DNA of 64,000 nucleotides from Circinella minor (lineage: Eukaryota; Mucoromycota; Mucoromycetes; Mucorales; Lichtheimiaceae), in NCBI GenBank assembly GCA_016758965.1, contig JAEPRB010000156.1, forward strand, positions 33,630 through 97,629, in the 5' to 3' direction. Below are positions 49,980 to 61,215 of the stretch, in pieces. The notes beneath the pieces are model-generated. The model had not been told where the DNA came from and ran no database searches. It worked only from the letters and a program-made list of their open reading frames with translations. The position numbers and the translations under genes were made by a program. How positions within the stretch are numbered: the first letter of the stretch is position 1; each line of letters begins with the position of its first letter.

Positions 49980-50766
49980 TTATGGTAAGTTGCCTACTGG
50001 AAGACGGAAGTAGGATGATTCTTTTGTAAGAAGCCCTGAAAGTGCATTATACCATGCGATGAGGGAAGTAATAACACCAAATGCACCACCTGCAATTTGA
50101 GTAGTTGTACTATTGTTGTATTCGGCAGCAGCAAGCAAGACAAATGTAATGAACAAGAAGAAGAATAAAAGAACCATACCAACTGAAGAACGATGAGAAG
50201 CAATTAATAATAAACCGGTCATGATTGCCCAAGAAATCAAATAGATACATAAAGATCGCTTCAATACAAAAGGTTCAATTCCTTCAGCGGAATATGCGCT
50301 TTCAATACCAGCACCTGGAACGAAAATTAAAGCATATGATAACCAAAAACCACCGTAACTAGAGAAGGCAGTAGCACCGAAAGTGTTACCTGTAGCGAAT
50401 TCCCACATACCTGCAAGAAGCTATAAAGGATAAGAAAATAAAATCAAAAGTTAGTACTCCATTGATAATAATAATAATAACTTTAATTATTTTAATTTAT
50501 TTCTAAAAAAAATAATATGTTACCTGAACAAGACCGCCATAGAAGAAAGCCAAGCCAACAACGACGTTGCTGGGACTGCCAGCTGGGAGACCAGCATAAG
50601 CGTTGTGAAGAGATAAGACAAAAGTTGTAAGAGCGAAAGAACTCAAACCCAAAGGACCAGGGTTTGCAATAACCATACGTGGAACAACAGGAGGAAGTAG
50701 ATGTTGTTGTACCACTTGTGTTTTTTCAATGTCTTGTTGTTGTTGTTGTTGTTGTTCTGAAGACAT
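49980..50766 (-). CDS. GPR1/FUN34/YaaH family acetate transporter-like protein (2 exons)
   Basis: Exons 50766-50524 and 50420-49980 give 227 residues. Members (yeast Ady2/Ato1, bacterial SatP) are six-helix hexameric channels for acetate and related monocarboxylates, with links to ammonium export. The signature [18 protein letters not shown] (about 36-53) matches the family N-P-[AG]-P-L-G-L motif. Helices follow at about 63-80 ([18 protein letters not shown]), with [19 protein letters not shown] and [15 protein letters not shown]. The N-terminus is a 7-Gln stretch in a disordered tail. It is a plasma-membrane protein. Family is certain; substrate is inferred. Confidence 0.92.
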
Positions 50767-52123
50767 TTTTCTTTTGGAAATAAAATAGTTTAAAAGTAAC
50801 AAAATAAGGAAAAAAAGGAAAAAAAATACTTTGATCGCAAATAAGCTGCATGTCTTATATAGATAACTCCACCCTTTCGAAAAATTCTTTTTTGGGACAG
50901 TTGATACATTTTAAATACCGATCATATGTGTGATTTTTTTTTGTGTGGCGGTTTCCATTAAACACCCAGGACCCAAAAGTTTCATAATTATTTATTACTA
51001 TGAAAGTTTCCGTATCTACATGTATCATAAGCCATATTTTTTTTTATCAAAGCCTATTCTTTAGTTTATTTTCTTTATATAAATTATTAAGCATAATTAA
51101 TAAGATATCGTTAAATGTAAATAACTAAAGAAATATCTTTTCCCGTGGTAACCCGTCTTTTTTTTCTGCCAAACAACAATCTTCGTGTCCCATTCCCTCT
51201 TTTTTTTTCTCCACATCTGGGTTTATTAGCCGTTTTGATTTGATTCATTTTGAATTTCAGATTTGTAACACAAAGTGCTACTGCGGAGCTTATTTCATTG
51301 GCTCACTCGAAAAAAAGGGGAGGTAAGCACCATTACGAATTTGGGGCTGGTGGGAAAATTTGAAAGGATCTGCTGTGTCAAAAGATTTTTTTTTAGGAAA
51401 AAATAATTTGATGGTAGAAAAAATAAAATTTATTAACATAAAAAAAAATCACTGTTTTCATTTCATTATTGTATAAAAGAGATATAATAAATTGCAAAAG
51501 AAGAAAAAAAAAAGGAATAACTACACTATTTTTTCGGGAAGAAATTAAAGGAACAATTTTTTTCATTTGCAAGTACTACATCAATCCGCTTAAAGCTATA
51601 TAAATGTATAAGTTTATTTCTTTCTCTTTCGTTCGGTTTATTCTTTTTTTTTTTTGTTATTTTACCCCAACTTTGCTATTTTCTATTGAATATTTTACCG
51701 TACTATTTTTGGTCCCAGCAAGTGAAATGACTGGACATATTTAAATAAATGGGTGGGAGCATTTTTCTTTTGTCGTAGCACATTCACTTTATGTTTCCCG
51801 GTCGCCGATAAGCTGATTGTTCTGTATACTAAAACCTCTTTTAAGTGCGGGGTGAGAAAGCTCTTATGGTTTGCTTTGTCAGCACTTAGTTTCTTTATTT
51901 TTTAAACGTTACTATGACCATTATTGGATGATCTATCATTAATCAATTCTTTTATCATTTCCCACTCTATTGGAAATGCACGTTCGGGCATATAAAAAAG
52001 TTATAACTAAATCTGCAGGGTTATTATATAAAGTTTCTTCTATATCCGTGAGAGAAGCTGATAATACATTTATTATATAGTTTAGTAACCAAGGAGACTT
52101 TGAAATATCGTGTCCTGTTGTCC

Positions 52124-52285
52124 ATGACGATATCAGTTACTAACGTGATTTTTTTTGTTGTCATACTCAAAGCTTATGTTGGTGGGCAGTGCGCGCGGCT
52201 GATCGGTTATTGCACCTCACCCCCTTTTACAAAATTCAGCCGGCATGATTTAGTTGGTTGTACGAAGCCATATGACTGGTTCTAG
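52124..52285 (+). CDS. Candidate small secreted peptide (weak)
   Basis: A 53-codon ORF. Its N-terminus MTISVTNVIFFVVILKAYVG looks like a signal peptide, and is followed by a short mature part with three cysteines (QCARLIGYC, GC) and a C-terminal Asp-Trp-Phe. An AT-rich TATATAAAG-like motif lies about 90 bp upstream. Small secreted cysteine-containing proteins are common in fungi, but the odd cysteine count, small size and absence of any recognised homolog leave this speculative. It could be a chance ORF. Confidence 0.22.
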   Translation: MTISVTNVIFFVVILKAYVGGQCARLIGYCTSPPFTKFSRHDLVGCTKPYDWF

Positions 52286-52738
52286 ATATTATTTCACATT
52301 ACTCCATGTGGAGTAAAGAGCTTTTTTATTTTATTTATGACACTAAGCCTTTGCTTATTATTTGTGTAATTAAATTGTTTTCAATTATCAAAGGAAGTGC
52401 ATATTTATTGAAAATTGTTTTTTTTTTGCTTCGCCCAAGCCATTTTAAGTATCTAATATTGTTATTAATAAGATAATCATGTTATATATATATATATATA
52501 CCTTTATCAAACAAAAAGCCCCATAATACGTAATAATAAAAGAAAATAGAGTTTTAAAGATTGCTTTTTAACATGAAACACAGGGCGTTATGTTGATTGA
52601 AAGGGGCGTGTTTATTTATGCATTTATTGATATGCATATATCTTTAAAATCTTGATGATGCAACTAAACGCGTATATGGTTATATAAGCATAGTACTGTT
52701 TACTGCGAGAACTCAACAATGATATGCTTAATAATATT

Positions 52739-52772
52739 TATGCACCATGCACCATGCATCATGCATCATCAT
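52739..52772. repeat. Short CATGCACCATGCATC repeat run
   Basis: Repeated ATGCACC / ATGCATC / ATCATG units in about 34 nt, partly palindromic (ATGCAT). It is a simple low-complexity repeat. Confidence 0.7.
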
Positions 52773-54534
52773 GTCTTTTTTTTTCTTTGTTGTTCACGTA
52801 TTAGAAACACCGCTAACAAAAACCATTTACACTTTTCTGTCATAATGTTTTTGCTTAGAAAAGAAAAAATTATTCTTGAAATGGAGAAGAACATGTTCAT
52901 CTTTCTCTGTCACTGGATGCCAAAAGACTCACAGCATACAACTTGTATAGAAAAATTAACCTGGAAGTCGCAATTATTATCCGAAAGCATCTGTTTTAAT
53001 TTATATTATTATCCATATAGTTTCTTAATATAGAATATCTTTATAACATTGAGAACCACCCATTGATGAAGTACTGTACTTTATTATCTGGTTGTATATT
53101 ATATTATAACTCCTGGGGCCCCACACAAAAGATAAATGTAAAACTCTATAAATTTAAATTTCCCACTCAGAGAAGCTTTTTACAAGCTTAATCAACTCAA
53201 ATTCTTATTTTTCATCCTAATTAGCAAGATTTCTTTATTGTTTTGATTAAATAATTTGAAATGATGTCCATGAATTTTTTTTTTCCTTTTCCTTTAGAAA
53301 AGTACATCATTTTTTTATATGATTATGGGAAGATAAAAGTCACCCATTATCATTACGTATTATCATAGTAAATCTTTATTATTTTAGAATATTCAACCGT
53401 AAAACACATTATCTTCTTCTTATTCTTTTTATTATTCATTTCGTTCTTAGATTTCCAAGTAATACCCAACATTTTTTTTTAAAAAAAATTATTTACCCGT
53501 ACCCCACATAATTTATTAGCACTAAAAAAAGTCTTTATCTTGTTTCTGCCTCCCTGCATGCAAAAAAAAAAAGAGCTCAGTTTCCTTAATGTTCCGGAAT
53601 TTTGATTTAAATAGAAACCTTAACAAATGATTGGCAATATAAGATATAAACACTTTTTGTTATATTATTTCTCTTTTTGTTTCTTACCAAACTAGATTCG
53701 AATAATGTTTTTATTAATTTTTTTTTAGGAACCTTCTTAGCACGATAACGAATTGATGCATGATTAAAGCACCAGTGTCAGAACGGGGTTTTTTATATTT
53801 GTTTTACGAAATGTCTGTATTTTAACTTACCTATAACCTCTGGTACATAAAAAAAAAGCGGCGATCAAAAATAATTGATTAAACAAAAGATCGAAAATAT
53901 TGCTTACATCATCTTTATGAAGCTTTGTTTGCAAGGTCGAATAAAAACCCACTCTTTATAAAATGTTTTAAATGTATGTTAAATTGGGCTACTTTTAATG
54001 GTCTGGGGAATAAAATTTACCTTTTTTTTTGTCAATGTCTTTTAAAATTTATTAAGTGATCTTTTTTGCTTTTATGTGAATTCATTTTAAAATTTCCAAC
54101 CGAGTATTATATTATCACTAGTGGCTTATAGATTTTGTTATCTTATAATCTCAACAAAATCTTATGGATTGATAGATGGAACCAACGGAATAAAAAAAAA
54201 AATTGTTACTGAAGCAATAGAAAAGAGATAGCTGTCAAACTATAGACTTTCATTTTAGTTACACTAATGACAAGTATTGAGGGGCGCCATTATTTTTTAA
54301 ACTATAATAATACAGTCATCCAAGATTATTCCCACGTTCACTATCTATTTAGTGTTAGTATACATGTTTATAAACCAGTTTTTCAGCTCTTCAATAAGCT
54401 ATGACGACATTTTAACCATGTGGTAATTTTTGATGCATGCTATTGGACACATCTAATTTCTATTTAATTCAGAAACATATTATGTTCATTTTCGAAATAG
54501 GAATAAAAATTTTACTGCTTTTCTTCCTCGGTTA

Positions 54535-55115
54535 CCAATAAAAATAATCAACTGCAATAGACATACTTTACTACATTGCTTTATTTATATCGTATATGAG
54601 TGATTTTTATTCGCAATATAAAAATAAAAAGAACGATGAAAGATTATATATGTATACATGTATGTGGTATAATTCAGTAAAAAAATATACATTTTTTAAT
54701 TATAATGTTTACTGTTATATACTAAATAACCATCTCATTTGTTTTTATGAATGATGATGCTATGAATACGTATGTAATGAAAATTATCAATATGTATGAT
54801 ACTTATGAAGTAAGCCAGGCCAATGGTTCTTCCCTGTCGGGCACACCAATCTGGGATTAATTATTATTTTTATTTTCTTTCTACTGTCCCTTTTGGATGA
54901 TTATGCAATCATACAATGATGCTGTACAGCTTTTTTTTACACATAAAGGAAAACGTTAGTCTTTAATAATTAAAACTCTACTATCCAAAAGGATCAGAGA
55001 CCATCCAGAAAAACTTATAATTAAGCACCATTGAATATGCTGCCAGCTGTCTCAGGAACTATATAAACATAATGAAATATATATATAACATAATATTTTT
55101 TTTGTTTAATAGATC
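54535..55115 (+). repeat. Outer inverted repeat, left arm
   Basis: Imperfectly repeated, inverted, at about 61935-62530. Shared blocks include CACCAATCTGGGATTAAT, CTTTCTACTGT, CTTTTGGATG, AGCTTTTTTTTACACATAAA then GGAAAACGTTA, and CATAATGAAATAT. By eye the arms agree at roughly 75-80 percent, with several indels. Neither arm has a supported gene. The arms face each other around the gene A/B/C region. Confidence 0.75.
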
Positions 55116-56034
55116 ATTGCTGTTTACTTCTTTGACTGTAAAAATACTATTCTGTATACTTACATAACTTGACAAGTATTGTGAGTACGCTACTTTATGA
55201 AGATGCCCATTTTTGATTTCGTACCAAATCCATAACTCAATATTCTTATCATTGGTGAACTGTAATCGTCTTTCACAGTTCTTTTGATATACAATCGCTG
55301 GTAAAAAAAAACAGATTGCCTCACATCTTGTTTAAAAAAAAGTTGCTTCGATATAAAACAAAGTACTTTTGCGATATAGACTTCAACCACCATAATCAAG
55401 AGCAGTAAACAAAAAAAACCAGGTGTTCATCACATAAATATACATATCCGTGCAGCACAAGTACTCTATTTTAATTGCTCTGCCGTTCAGGTAGTACTCA
55501 AACTGTTTCACTCTATGGCTTTTTCGCTTTGGCGACAATCATATTTTTTTAACATTTTATATTTCTATGGTTACGTACAATATTTCTTATTGTTGAAACA
55601 AACTATCTTTTGACTTGGCTACCTTTGAGATTGCAGGAACCCTATTCAGTTTTATGTAAAGTCAACTTCAGTTGTATACGACTCAATCGCGTCTTGCATT
55701 ATGAAAAATGCTTCACATTTCAAAAAACCAAAAACGTAAATATCTTATTTTATTAGAATAATGATCCTAAACTATTTTAAATCTACCATTGCATAACGCA
55801 TAACCATAATGTCATTTGGGAGACATTGCACTACAGAAAGTGTACACAGTAAAATAATTATGCGGGTCATTTGGCGTTGTCTTCCTGGCTGACATGCATT
55901 ATAAAATAAGCTAATCTGAGGTTTTTTTTAAAAAAAACCTCTCTCTTTCGCAATATTCATTTTTTTTTTTCATTTGGGAACATTATTACTTTTCATTTGT
56001 GTAAAATCTTGCCATTCGTATGGGAAGATCTCTA
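55116..56034. other. Intergenic between outer repeat arm and 23-bp array
   Basis: About 0.9 kb, AT-rich, with no supported gene. A minus-strand 69-codon frame (55190-55399) has no recognisable features. Confidence 0.5.
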
Positions 56035-56262
56035 TTCTTTATATGTGAAAAGTTTACTTTTATAAGTGAACAAGCTTATGTTTTATAAGCGAAGAAGTTT
56101 ACTCTTTATACGCAGATAACATTACTTATCTTAAGCGGAAAAAGTTATTTTTTCTAAGCGAATAAATTAACTCTCATAACTGAATAAAGTCATTTATCAT
56201 AAGCGGACAAACTTGTCCTTTGTAAGAGGATAAAATTATATTTTATATGCGGTAAATTCGTG
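56035..56262 (+). repeat. Degenerate 23-bp tandem array, about 10 units
   Basis: About ten consecutive units of 21-24 nt with consensus roughly ATAAGCGAATAAAGTTACTT plus two or three T/C. Units start at about 56041, 56062, 56085, 56108, 56132, 56155, 56176, 56199, 56222 and 56245; some starts are approximate. Conserved cores are TAAGCGGA/TAAGCGAA. The array ends about 110 bp before gene A, so it may be a minisatellite or a promoter-proximal repeat of binding sites. Confidence 0.8.
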
Positions 56263-56371
56263 GGTTTGTGTCCCGAGACAAATGCAAAATCCTGTAAGTA
56301 TAGAAGCTCTGTAACCTCTAATATACTCATATACTCACATCCAACATATTGCTAATTGAAAACTATTTATC

Positions 56372-57213
56372 TCATAGAATGTGTCCGCTCAACGTATTAC
56401 TTCGAAACGAAAACAGATCCATACAGATTTACACGAACAAGAGAGCGATCAATTCGGAAGGAAATTAAAAAAGTTTTCAAGGAGTTCTTCTTTGCCACCG
56501 TTCTCCAACAGATCTGAGCGTGGTGATGAATCCCCTGCCAGTTGGGTGCAACCTTGGAAAAAAACCAAAAACTTCGAAAAATGGGCTGCTGTGTCACCAA
56601 GAGTCTTCTCCCCCATCCAATGTTAAACCATCATTTCGACACAATAGCAACTATGTGGTATGGTCGACACTTATCTGTTCATGGCATCAAGGAGATCAAT
56701 GACAAGTCCATTCATTATCAAGCAGCAGAATGTTCCGTTCCTTTGTTCCCGGGAAAATACCCCCAATTAGCCAAGCTGTTTAAAGTAGTCCTGTCCTTAA
56801 AGGTTAGTATTTATAACTTTTCTCCACGCTTTATGTAACGTTAGTACTCATATTTTCTTTTGCTTATTCAGAGATCTATCACCAAGGCTCAAGCAATGCA
56901 TGATGTCTTAGTCAAGACAACGTTCGAACTATTTTTAGATAGTGACAATATTGGATCAAGATCACCGGTAGATGTAGTTGATAAAGAGGATGGTTTCGAA
57001 TTGGGCGATGAGACTATGGGAGAAGTGGCTTCATTGTTGTCACAACCAGAAGAAGAACAATTCAAAAAGTGTAATGAAGCTTTGACTGACTTTGGAAAAA
57101 GTTACGTTGGTGAACTCTTAGCAAATCAAGAAGAGCTCAAATTCATGTATTCAACAAAACCCACTCTGGATGATTTATCAACATTTATCGACCAATATCC
57201 ATATGAAGATTAG
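56372..57213 (+). pseudogene. Unrecognised gene A, probably frame-broken (2 exons)
   Basis: An open frame from an AG at 56370-56371 (56372-56626) encodes a basic, Ser-rich segment with SPASWVQPWKKTKNFEKW, then stops at TAA 56624. The better-looking continuation (LNHHFDTIATMWYGRHLS, AAECSVPLFPGKYPQLAKLF) is in another frame to 56802. A good donor (AAAG/GTTAGT) there joins to exon 56872-57213 (SITKAQAMHDVLVKTTFELF, then an acidic C-terminus). A frameshift around 56542-56623, an unresolved intron, or assembly error would explain it. No in-frame ATG opens the first segment, so an upstream exon or loss of the start is likely. I do not recognise the family. The protein may belong to the lineage-specific gene families common in Mucorales. 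Confidence 0.5.
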
Positions 57214-57338
57214 GAGCATAAAAAATATATTTTTCATATAGCTTTTTTAAAAAATGTAACATTACATACTCATGCTTCATTCTGGATCATATTCATTTTA
57301 TCGATCTCAAATCAAAATTGTATGGCTCATTTTCGTAG

Positions 57339-58578
57339 GATCTCCTTGACTTTATGGTTGATAAAAGTTTAATGCGAACAACACAAGAACGAAATAAAAG
57401 ATTAAGAAGCTATAATGATGATTCCGACCATGACAAGGATTACTCTACATTACCAGTATCGTCTTCCACAACAACACCAACAGCAGCAGCATCCACAACA
57501 TCACCGGTTGAACTAGAGTCCACTACTACAACAACAGCATCATCATCATCATCATCAATAAAAAGAGCACGAATTTCGTCCGAAGATATGATTGCGAAAC
57601 TAGTTGCAGACAGGTAAATATTAATGAGAGGTTACATTTGATAGTTAAAAAGAGCAACCAAAACTGATATGCTGATTATTGCTTTAATTAAACTTATAGC
57701 GGTACAGAAGTAACAATCGACTCAAGCGCTATTGATGAAAATTCAGCCAATTATTCATATAAAAAAAAGCTAATGAATCGCTATTGTTTGAAGCTGGAAT
57801 TTGCATTGACAATGGATGAACACGAAATCTTGGCAATATTGGCAGAAGGTAAAAACGTAGATTCATTGGTTTCACTACGAGATGATTTGTTTTCCAGACC
57901 CAAGAACACTGTCACTCCCAATATTGAGTACATCAGAACAGCTATTCATCATCTGTATGTAAGTATACTGAAATCAAAGTAATATTATTTTTATTTCAAG
58001 ATATGACTGAAAACTTAATTGTATAATTTGTTTTTTTTTTAAAAAAAATAGTATTACATTATATGAAAAACGTCATCTTATTTATCCACTTCACAACGAG
58101 GCATTTTATCAGATTCATGTATACTCCTATCTTCTGGATGGTATTTTGCTACATGATCCTGATTTTCGAGCTGTTAGGTAAATATTAATATTAAAGTTAT
58201 ATTATCTTTTAAAATTGCAGTAAAATATAATTCCAAATTAATAGTTCAACACGTTGAAATATTTATCAATACAGAACCGAATGTAATTCAACAGTAGAAA
58301 GAAGATTAAAAGCGATCGGTGAATTAGATAATGATAGTAAATTACGTCGGTGGGATTTGATTTACAGACATGGTCTTTTTATTGGTGAGAACAATCAGGG
58401 CAGTACATCGACAATCGATATAAAGAAGGATTCGGAAAAAAATGATAATCCTCGTACTGATATGTTAACAACGGTAGCAAACGGGGCATCAATGGGCGAG
58501 CTTGTTAAAGAACTTGAAATCATTCCTGCTCAGACGTGCAGTTTAGAAGAGGCACTAGGAATACCGTTCATACATTAA
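57339..58578 (+). CDS. Unrecognised gene B, likely 5'-truncated (4 exons seen)
   Basis: Exons 57339-57613, 57700-57954, 58052-58177 and 58275-58578 form one open frame of 319 codons ending in TAA. Exon 1 is preceded by an acceptor (CGTAG), and its related copy downstream is joined to an upstream exon, so B probably lost its 5' part; translation could only start internally at ATG 57354. Visible parts are a basic start (RTTQERNKRLR), a Thr/Ser/Ala-rich low-complexity linker (STTTPTAAASTT), a helical block (RYCLKLEFALTMDEHEILAIL), YEKRHLIYPLHNEAFYQIHVY, RRWDLIYRHGLF, and an acidic tail. No domain is identified. The last exon lies partly in palindrome arm 1. It may be expressed from a fused upstream exon or be a relic. 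Confidence 0.5.
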
Positions 58579-59325
58579 TGTGCACGCGATGCCACAGCTT
58601 CACGATGAGTTTTAAGCATAGATCCGCGCATTGGCATGGCTTTTGGTTGATTTGAAGAGCTTGCATACATTTATTTCGGATGACATAGAGGATGTAGATA
58701 AAATGAAAAAAAAAACAAGTATTTAGTTATATTAATTCTTGAGTGCAATAAAAAAAATTAGAGATCAATAAATGCAAAGTGAAATGAGTGAGTCTTTCTT
58801 TATTGCTGAAGGTGTATTTTAATGCCGACTCACGTCGGTGACTCAAGCCAAACTCCACTTCTTTTTTTTGGTTACTCGTTTTATTTTTATTTTTTTCTCT
58901 ATCAAAATTATTCACAATGAGTGATACTATCGACAACGAACAAAATTTATTGAAGATGGTACAAATAAGAATGTTTATATATTAAAAGCTACATGAACGA
59001 TCAATGTTACTAAAAATAATAATGCTAATCTTTTTATTACAAATAATAATAAATAGTACATGGTGTTTCACAAGTCATTAAAATGTATCTTCAGAATACA
59101 ATAATCAAACACTGGTCAGCAAATGATGCTGTGGACAAGATATTTTCAAATTATCGGGTTAGAAACGCAGCGGATGCCATTGAAGTCATGAAAATGAATG
59201 AGCAGCTTTTCAACAAAAAAAAAAAAAAAGAAACTGCAGGAAATACCATTTATTTGTTCCAAGTTCACCAATAATGAGCGACAGGTAAATAATACACACA
59301 TATATATATGTGTGTGTGCGTGTGT
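58346..59325 (+). repeat. Palindrome arm 1 (about 980 bp)
   Basis: Nearly identical, inverted, to about 60234-61215. It begins within gene B exon 4 at GTCGGTGGGATTTG and ends in a GT-rich microsatellite near 59318-59325. It spans the end of B, an intergenic part and gene C. Observed differences are the length of an A run (15 versus 16) and a few substitutions. Confidence 0.9.
58917..59284 (+). pseudogene. Unrecognised gene C, 5' part of a second B-like copy
   Basis: An ATG at 58917 opens MSDTIDNEQNLLKM, followed by GTACAA. A second segment from about 59057 reads VHGVSQVIKMYLQNTIIKHW and SANDAVDKIFSNYRVRNAAD, then IEVMKMNEQLFN. A 15-A run then breaks the frame. Two A more (or one fewer) would continue QEIPFICSKFTNNERQ up to a consensus donor at 59285. 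The next acceptor (59370-59371) joins DLLLDFMVDKNLMRKTQERN, the B-prime exon. So C is the 5' half of a B-type gene. The first two segments do not join in a matching phase as they stand. I see no known domain. Arm 2 has the same exon with 16 A, also out of frame. Confidence 0.5.
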
Positions 59326-59371
59326 GTGCGTGCGTATCCGATGGAACGTATTACTAAATTATCTATTGTAG

Positions 59372-59455
59372 GACCTTCTACTTGACTTTATGGTTGATAA
59401 AAATTTAATGCGAAAGACACAAGAACGAAATAAAAGATTAAGAGGCTATACGTAA
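59372..59455 (+). pseudogene. B-prime, first part before the MITE (truncated copy of gene B exon 1)
   Basis: Starts after an acceptor (TTGTAG) with DLLLDFMVDKNLMRKTQERN and RLRGYT, then TAA just before the MITE. It is highly similar to gene B exon 1 (57339-57415). The reading frame is lost at the insertion. Confidence 0.7.
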
Positions 59456-59457
59456 TA

Positions 59458-59776
59458 GGGTGTCTCAAGCATCAACCAGAGAAGAAATCGCTTGGAAGAA
59501 CTTTCAGACCCTCTCGCTGTAAGATGAGATTTTGTTAAAAAAATGATAGTAAAAAAATGTACATTATAATAAAAAATAACCATCTAATGTATTTTTTTTA
59601 TATATAAATCAATGAATATCTATATAGACTCATAACAATATAGTTTTAAACATAGAGTGTCTTTATACTCAAAAAATATTTTTTTATACGAATATTCGTA
59701 AAATTCATGCTTTTTACACCGATTTTTGAAAAGTACGAATTTTAATATCTGCAAAAATTTGATGTTTGAGACACCC
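59458..59776 (+). mobile_element. MITE inserted at TA within B-prime
   Basis: A 319-bp element with termini GGGTGTCTCAAGCATCAA and its inverse TTTGATGTTTGAGACACCC, flanked by TA on both sides (59456-59457 and 59777-59778). The uninterrupted paralogous sequence in gene B (around 57411-57420, GCTATAATGATG) shows the empty-site context. Its ends differ from the MITE at 41899, so it is a different family. No coding capacity is seen; the interior is AT-rich. The TA duplication suggests a Tc1/mariner-superfamily mobiliser, not identified here. Confidence 0.85.
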
Positions 59777-59778
59777 TA

Positions 59779-60230
59779 ATGATGATCCCGACCATGACAA
59801 GGATTACTCTACATTACCAGTATCGTCTTCCACAACAACACCAACAGCAGCAGCATCCACAACAGCACCGGCTGAACTAGAATCTACTACTACTACAACA
59901 ACAGCATCATCATTATCAATAAAAAAAGCACGAATTTCGCCTGAAGATATGATTGCGAAACTAGTTGCAGACAGGTAAATATTAATGAGAGGTTGCATTT
60001 GATAGTTAAAAAGAGCAACCAAAACTGATATGCTGATTATTGCTTTAATTAAACTTATAGCGGTACAGAAGTAACAATTGACTTGGGCACCATTGATGAA
60101 AATTCATCCAATTATTCATATAAAAGAAGCTAATGAATCGCTATTGTTTGAAGCTGGAATTTGCATTGACAATAGATGAACACGAAATCTTGACAACACT
60201 ATCAGAAGGTAAAAATGTAGATCACTGGTT
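59779..60230 (+). pseudogene. B-prime, second part (truncated copy of gene B)
   Basis: Continues the copy of gene B from the Asp-rich NDDPDHDKDYSTLPV segment through the Thr/Ser/Ala-rich linker to VADR (donor at 59974), then an intron and exon 2 (SGTEVTIDLGTIDENSSN). Exon 2 stops at TAA, because a short deletion relative to gene B removes the KKKL codons. A frame reopens (MNRYCLKLEFALTIDEHEIL) and then runs into a CA microsatellite at about 60231. The gene copy is cut off by the palindrome arm. Confidence 0.7.
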
Positions 60231-60233
60231 TCA

Positions 60234-61215
60234 CACACACACACACACACATATATATATGTGTGTATTATTTACCTGTCGCTCATTATTGGTGAACTTG
60301 GAACAAATAAATGGTATTTCCTGCAGTTTCTTTTTTTTTTTTTTTTGTTGAAAAGCTGCTCATTCATTTTCATGACTTCAATGGCATCCGCTGCGTTTCT
60401 AACCCGATAATTTGAAAATATCTTGTCCACAGCATCATTTGCTGACCAGTGTTTGATTATTGTATTCTGAAGATACATTTTAATGACTTGTGAAACACCA
60501 TGTACTATTTATTATTATTTGTAATAAAAAGATTAGCATTATTATTTTTAGTAACATTGATCGTTCATGTAGCTTTTAATATATAAACATTCTTATTTGT
60601 ACCATCTTCAATAAATTTTGTTCGTTGTCGATAGTATCACTCATTGTGAATAATTTTGATAGAGAAAAAAATAAAAATAAAACGAGTAACCAAAAAAAAG
60701 AAGTGGAGTTTGGCTTGAGTCACCGACGTGAGTCGGCATTAAAATACACCTTCAGCAATAAAGAAAGACTCACTCATTTCACTTTGCATTTATTGATCTC
60801 TAATTTTTTTTATTGCACTCAAGAATTAATATAACTAAATACTTGTTTTTTTTTTCATTTTATCTACATCCTCTATGTCATCCGAAATAAATGTATGGAA
60901 GCTCTTCAAATCAACCAAAAGCCATGCCAATGCGCGGATCTATGCTTAAAACTCATCGTGAAGCTGTGGCATCGCGTGCACATTAATGTATGAACGGTAT
61001 TCCTAGTGCCTCTTCTAAACTGCACGTCTGAGCAGGAATGATTTCAAGTTCTTTAACAAGCTCGCCCATTGATGCCCCGTTTGCTACCGTTGTTAACATA
61101 TCAGTACGAGGATTATCATTTTTTTCCGAATCCTTCTTTATATCGATTGTCGATGTACTGCCCTGATTGTTCTCACCAATAAAAAGACCATGTCTGTAAA
61201 TCAAATCCCACCGAC
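60234..61215 (-). repeat. Palindrome arm 2 (about 980 bp)
   Basis: The inverted counterpart of arm 1. The arms are separated by about 900 bp (59326-60233) that contains B-prime and the MITE. Beyond 61215 the flanking sequence is only remotely like the upstream part of gene B exon 4. Confidence 0.9.
60276..60644 (-). pseudogene. Inverted copy of gene C
   Basis: Same structure as C in arm 1: start codon at 60644 (MSDTIDNEQNLLKM) and the exon ending at the donor 60276. The A run here is 16 nt and the frame is disrupted differently (RNCRKYH follows). It is non-functional unless slippage or sequencing error corrects the run. Confidence 0.6.

Larger units (their letters stand above)
50767..54534. 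other. Long intergenic, no firm gene
   Basis: About 3.8 kb upstream of the acetate transporter-like gene. The only notable items are the small candidate ORF at 52124-52285 and a CATG/CATC repeat at 52739-52772. Otherwise there are homopolymer-rich AT tracts and unsupported short ORFs (for example 52719-53033). Confidence 0.5.

Noticed and set aside
52719..53033. 104-codon ORF with HHAPCIMHHH repeats
   Set aside because: The His/Met pattern is a translation of the CATGCACC simple repeat; the rest looks random.
58727..58936. 69-codon ORFs present identically in both palindrome arms (58727-58936 and 60625-60834)
   Set aside because: Their identity only reflects the palindrome. Each runs antisense across the start of gene C and has no coding signature.
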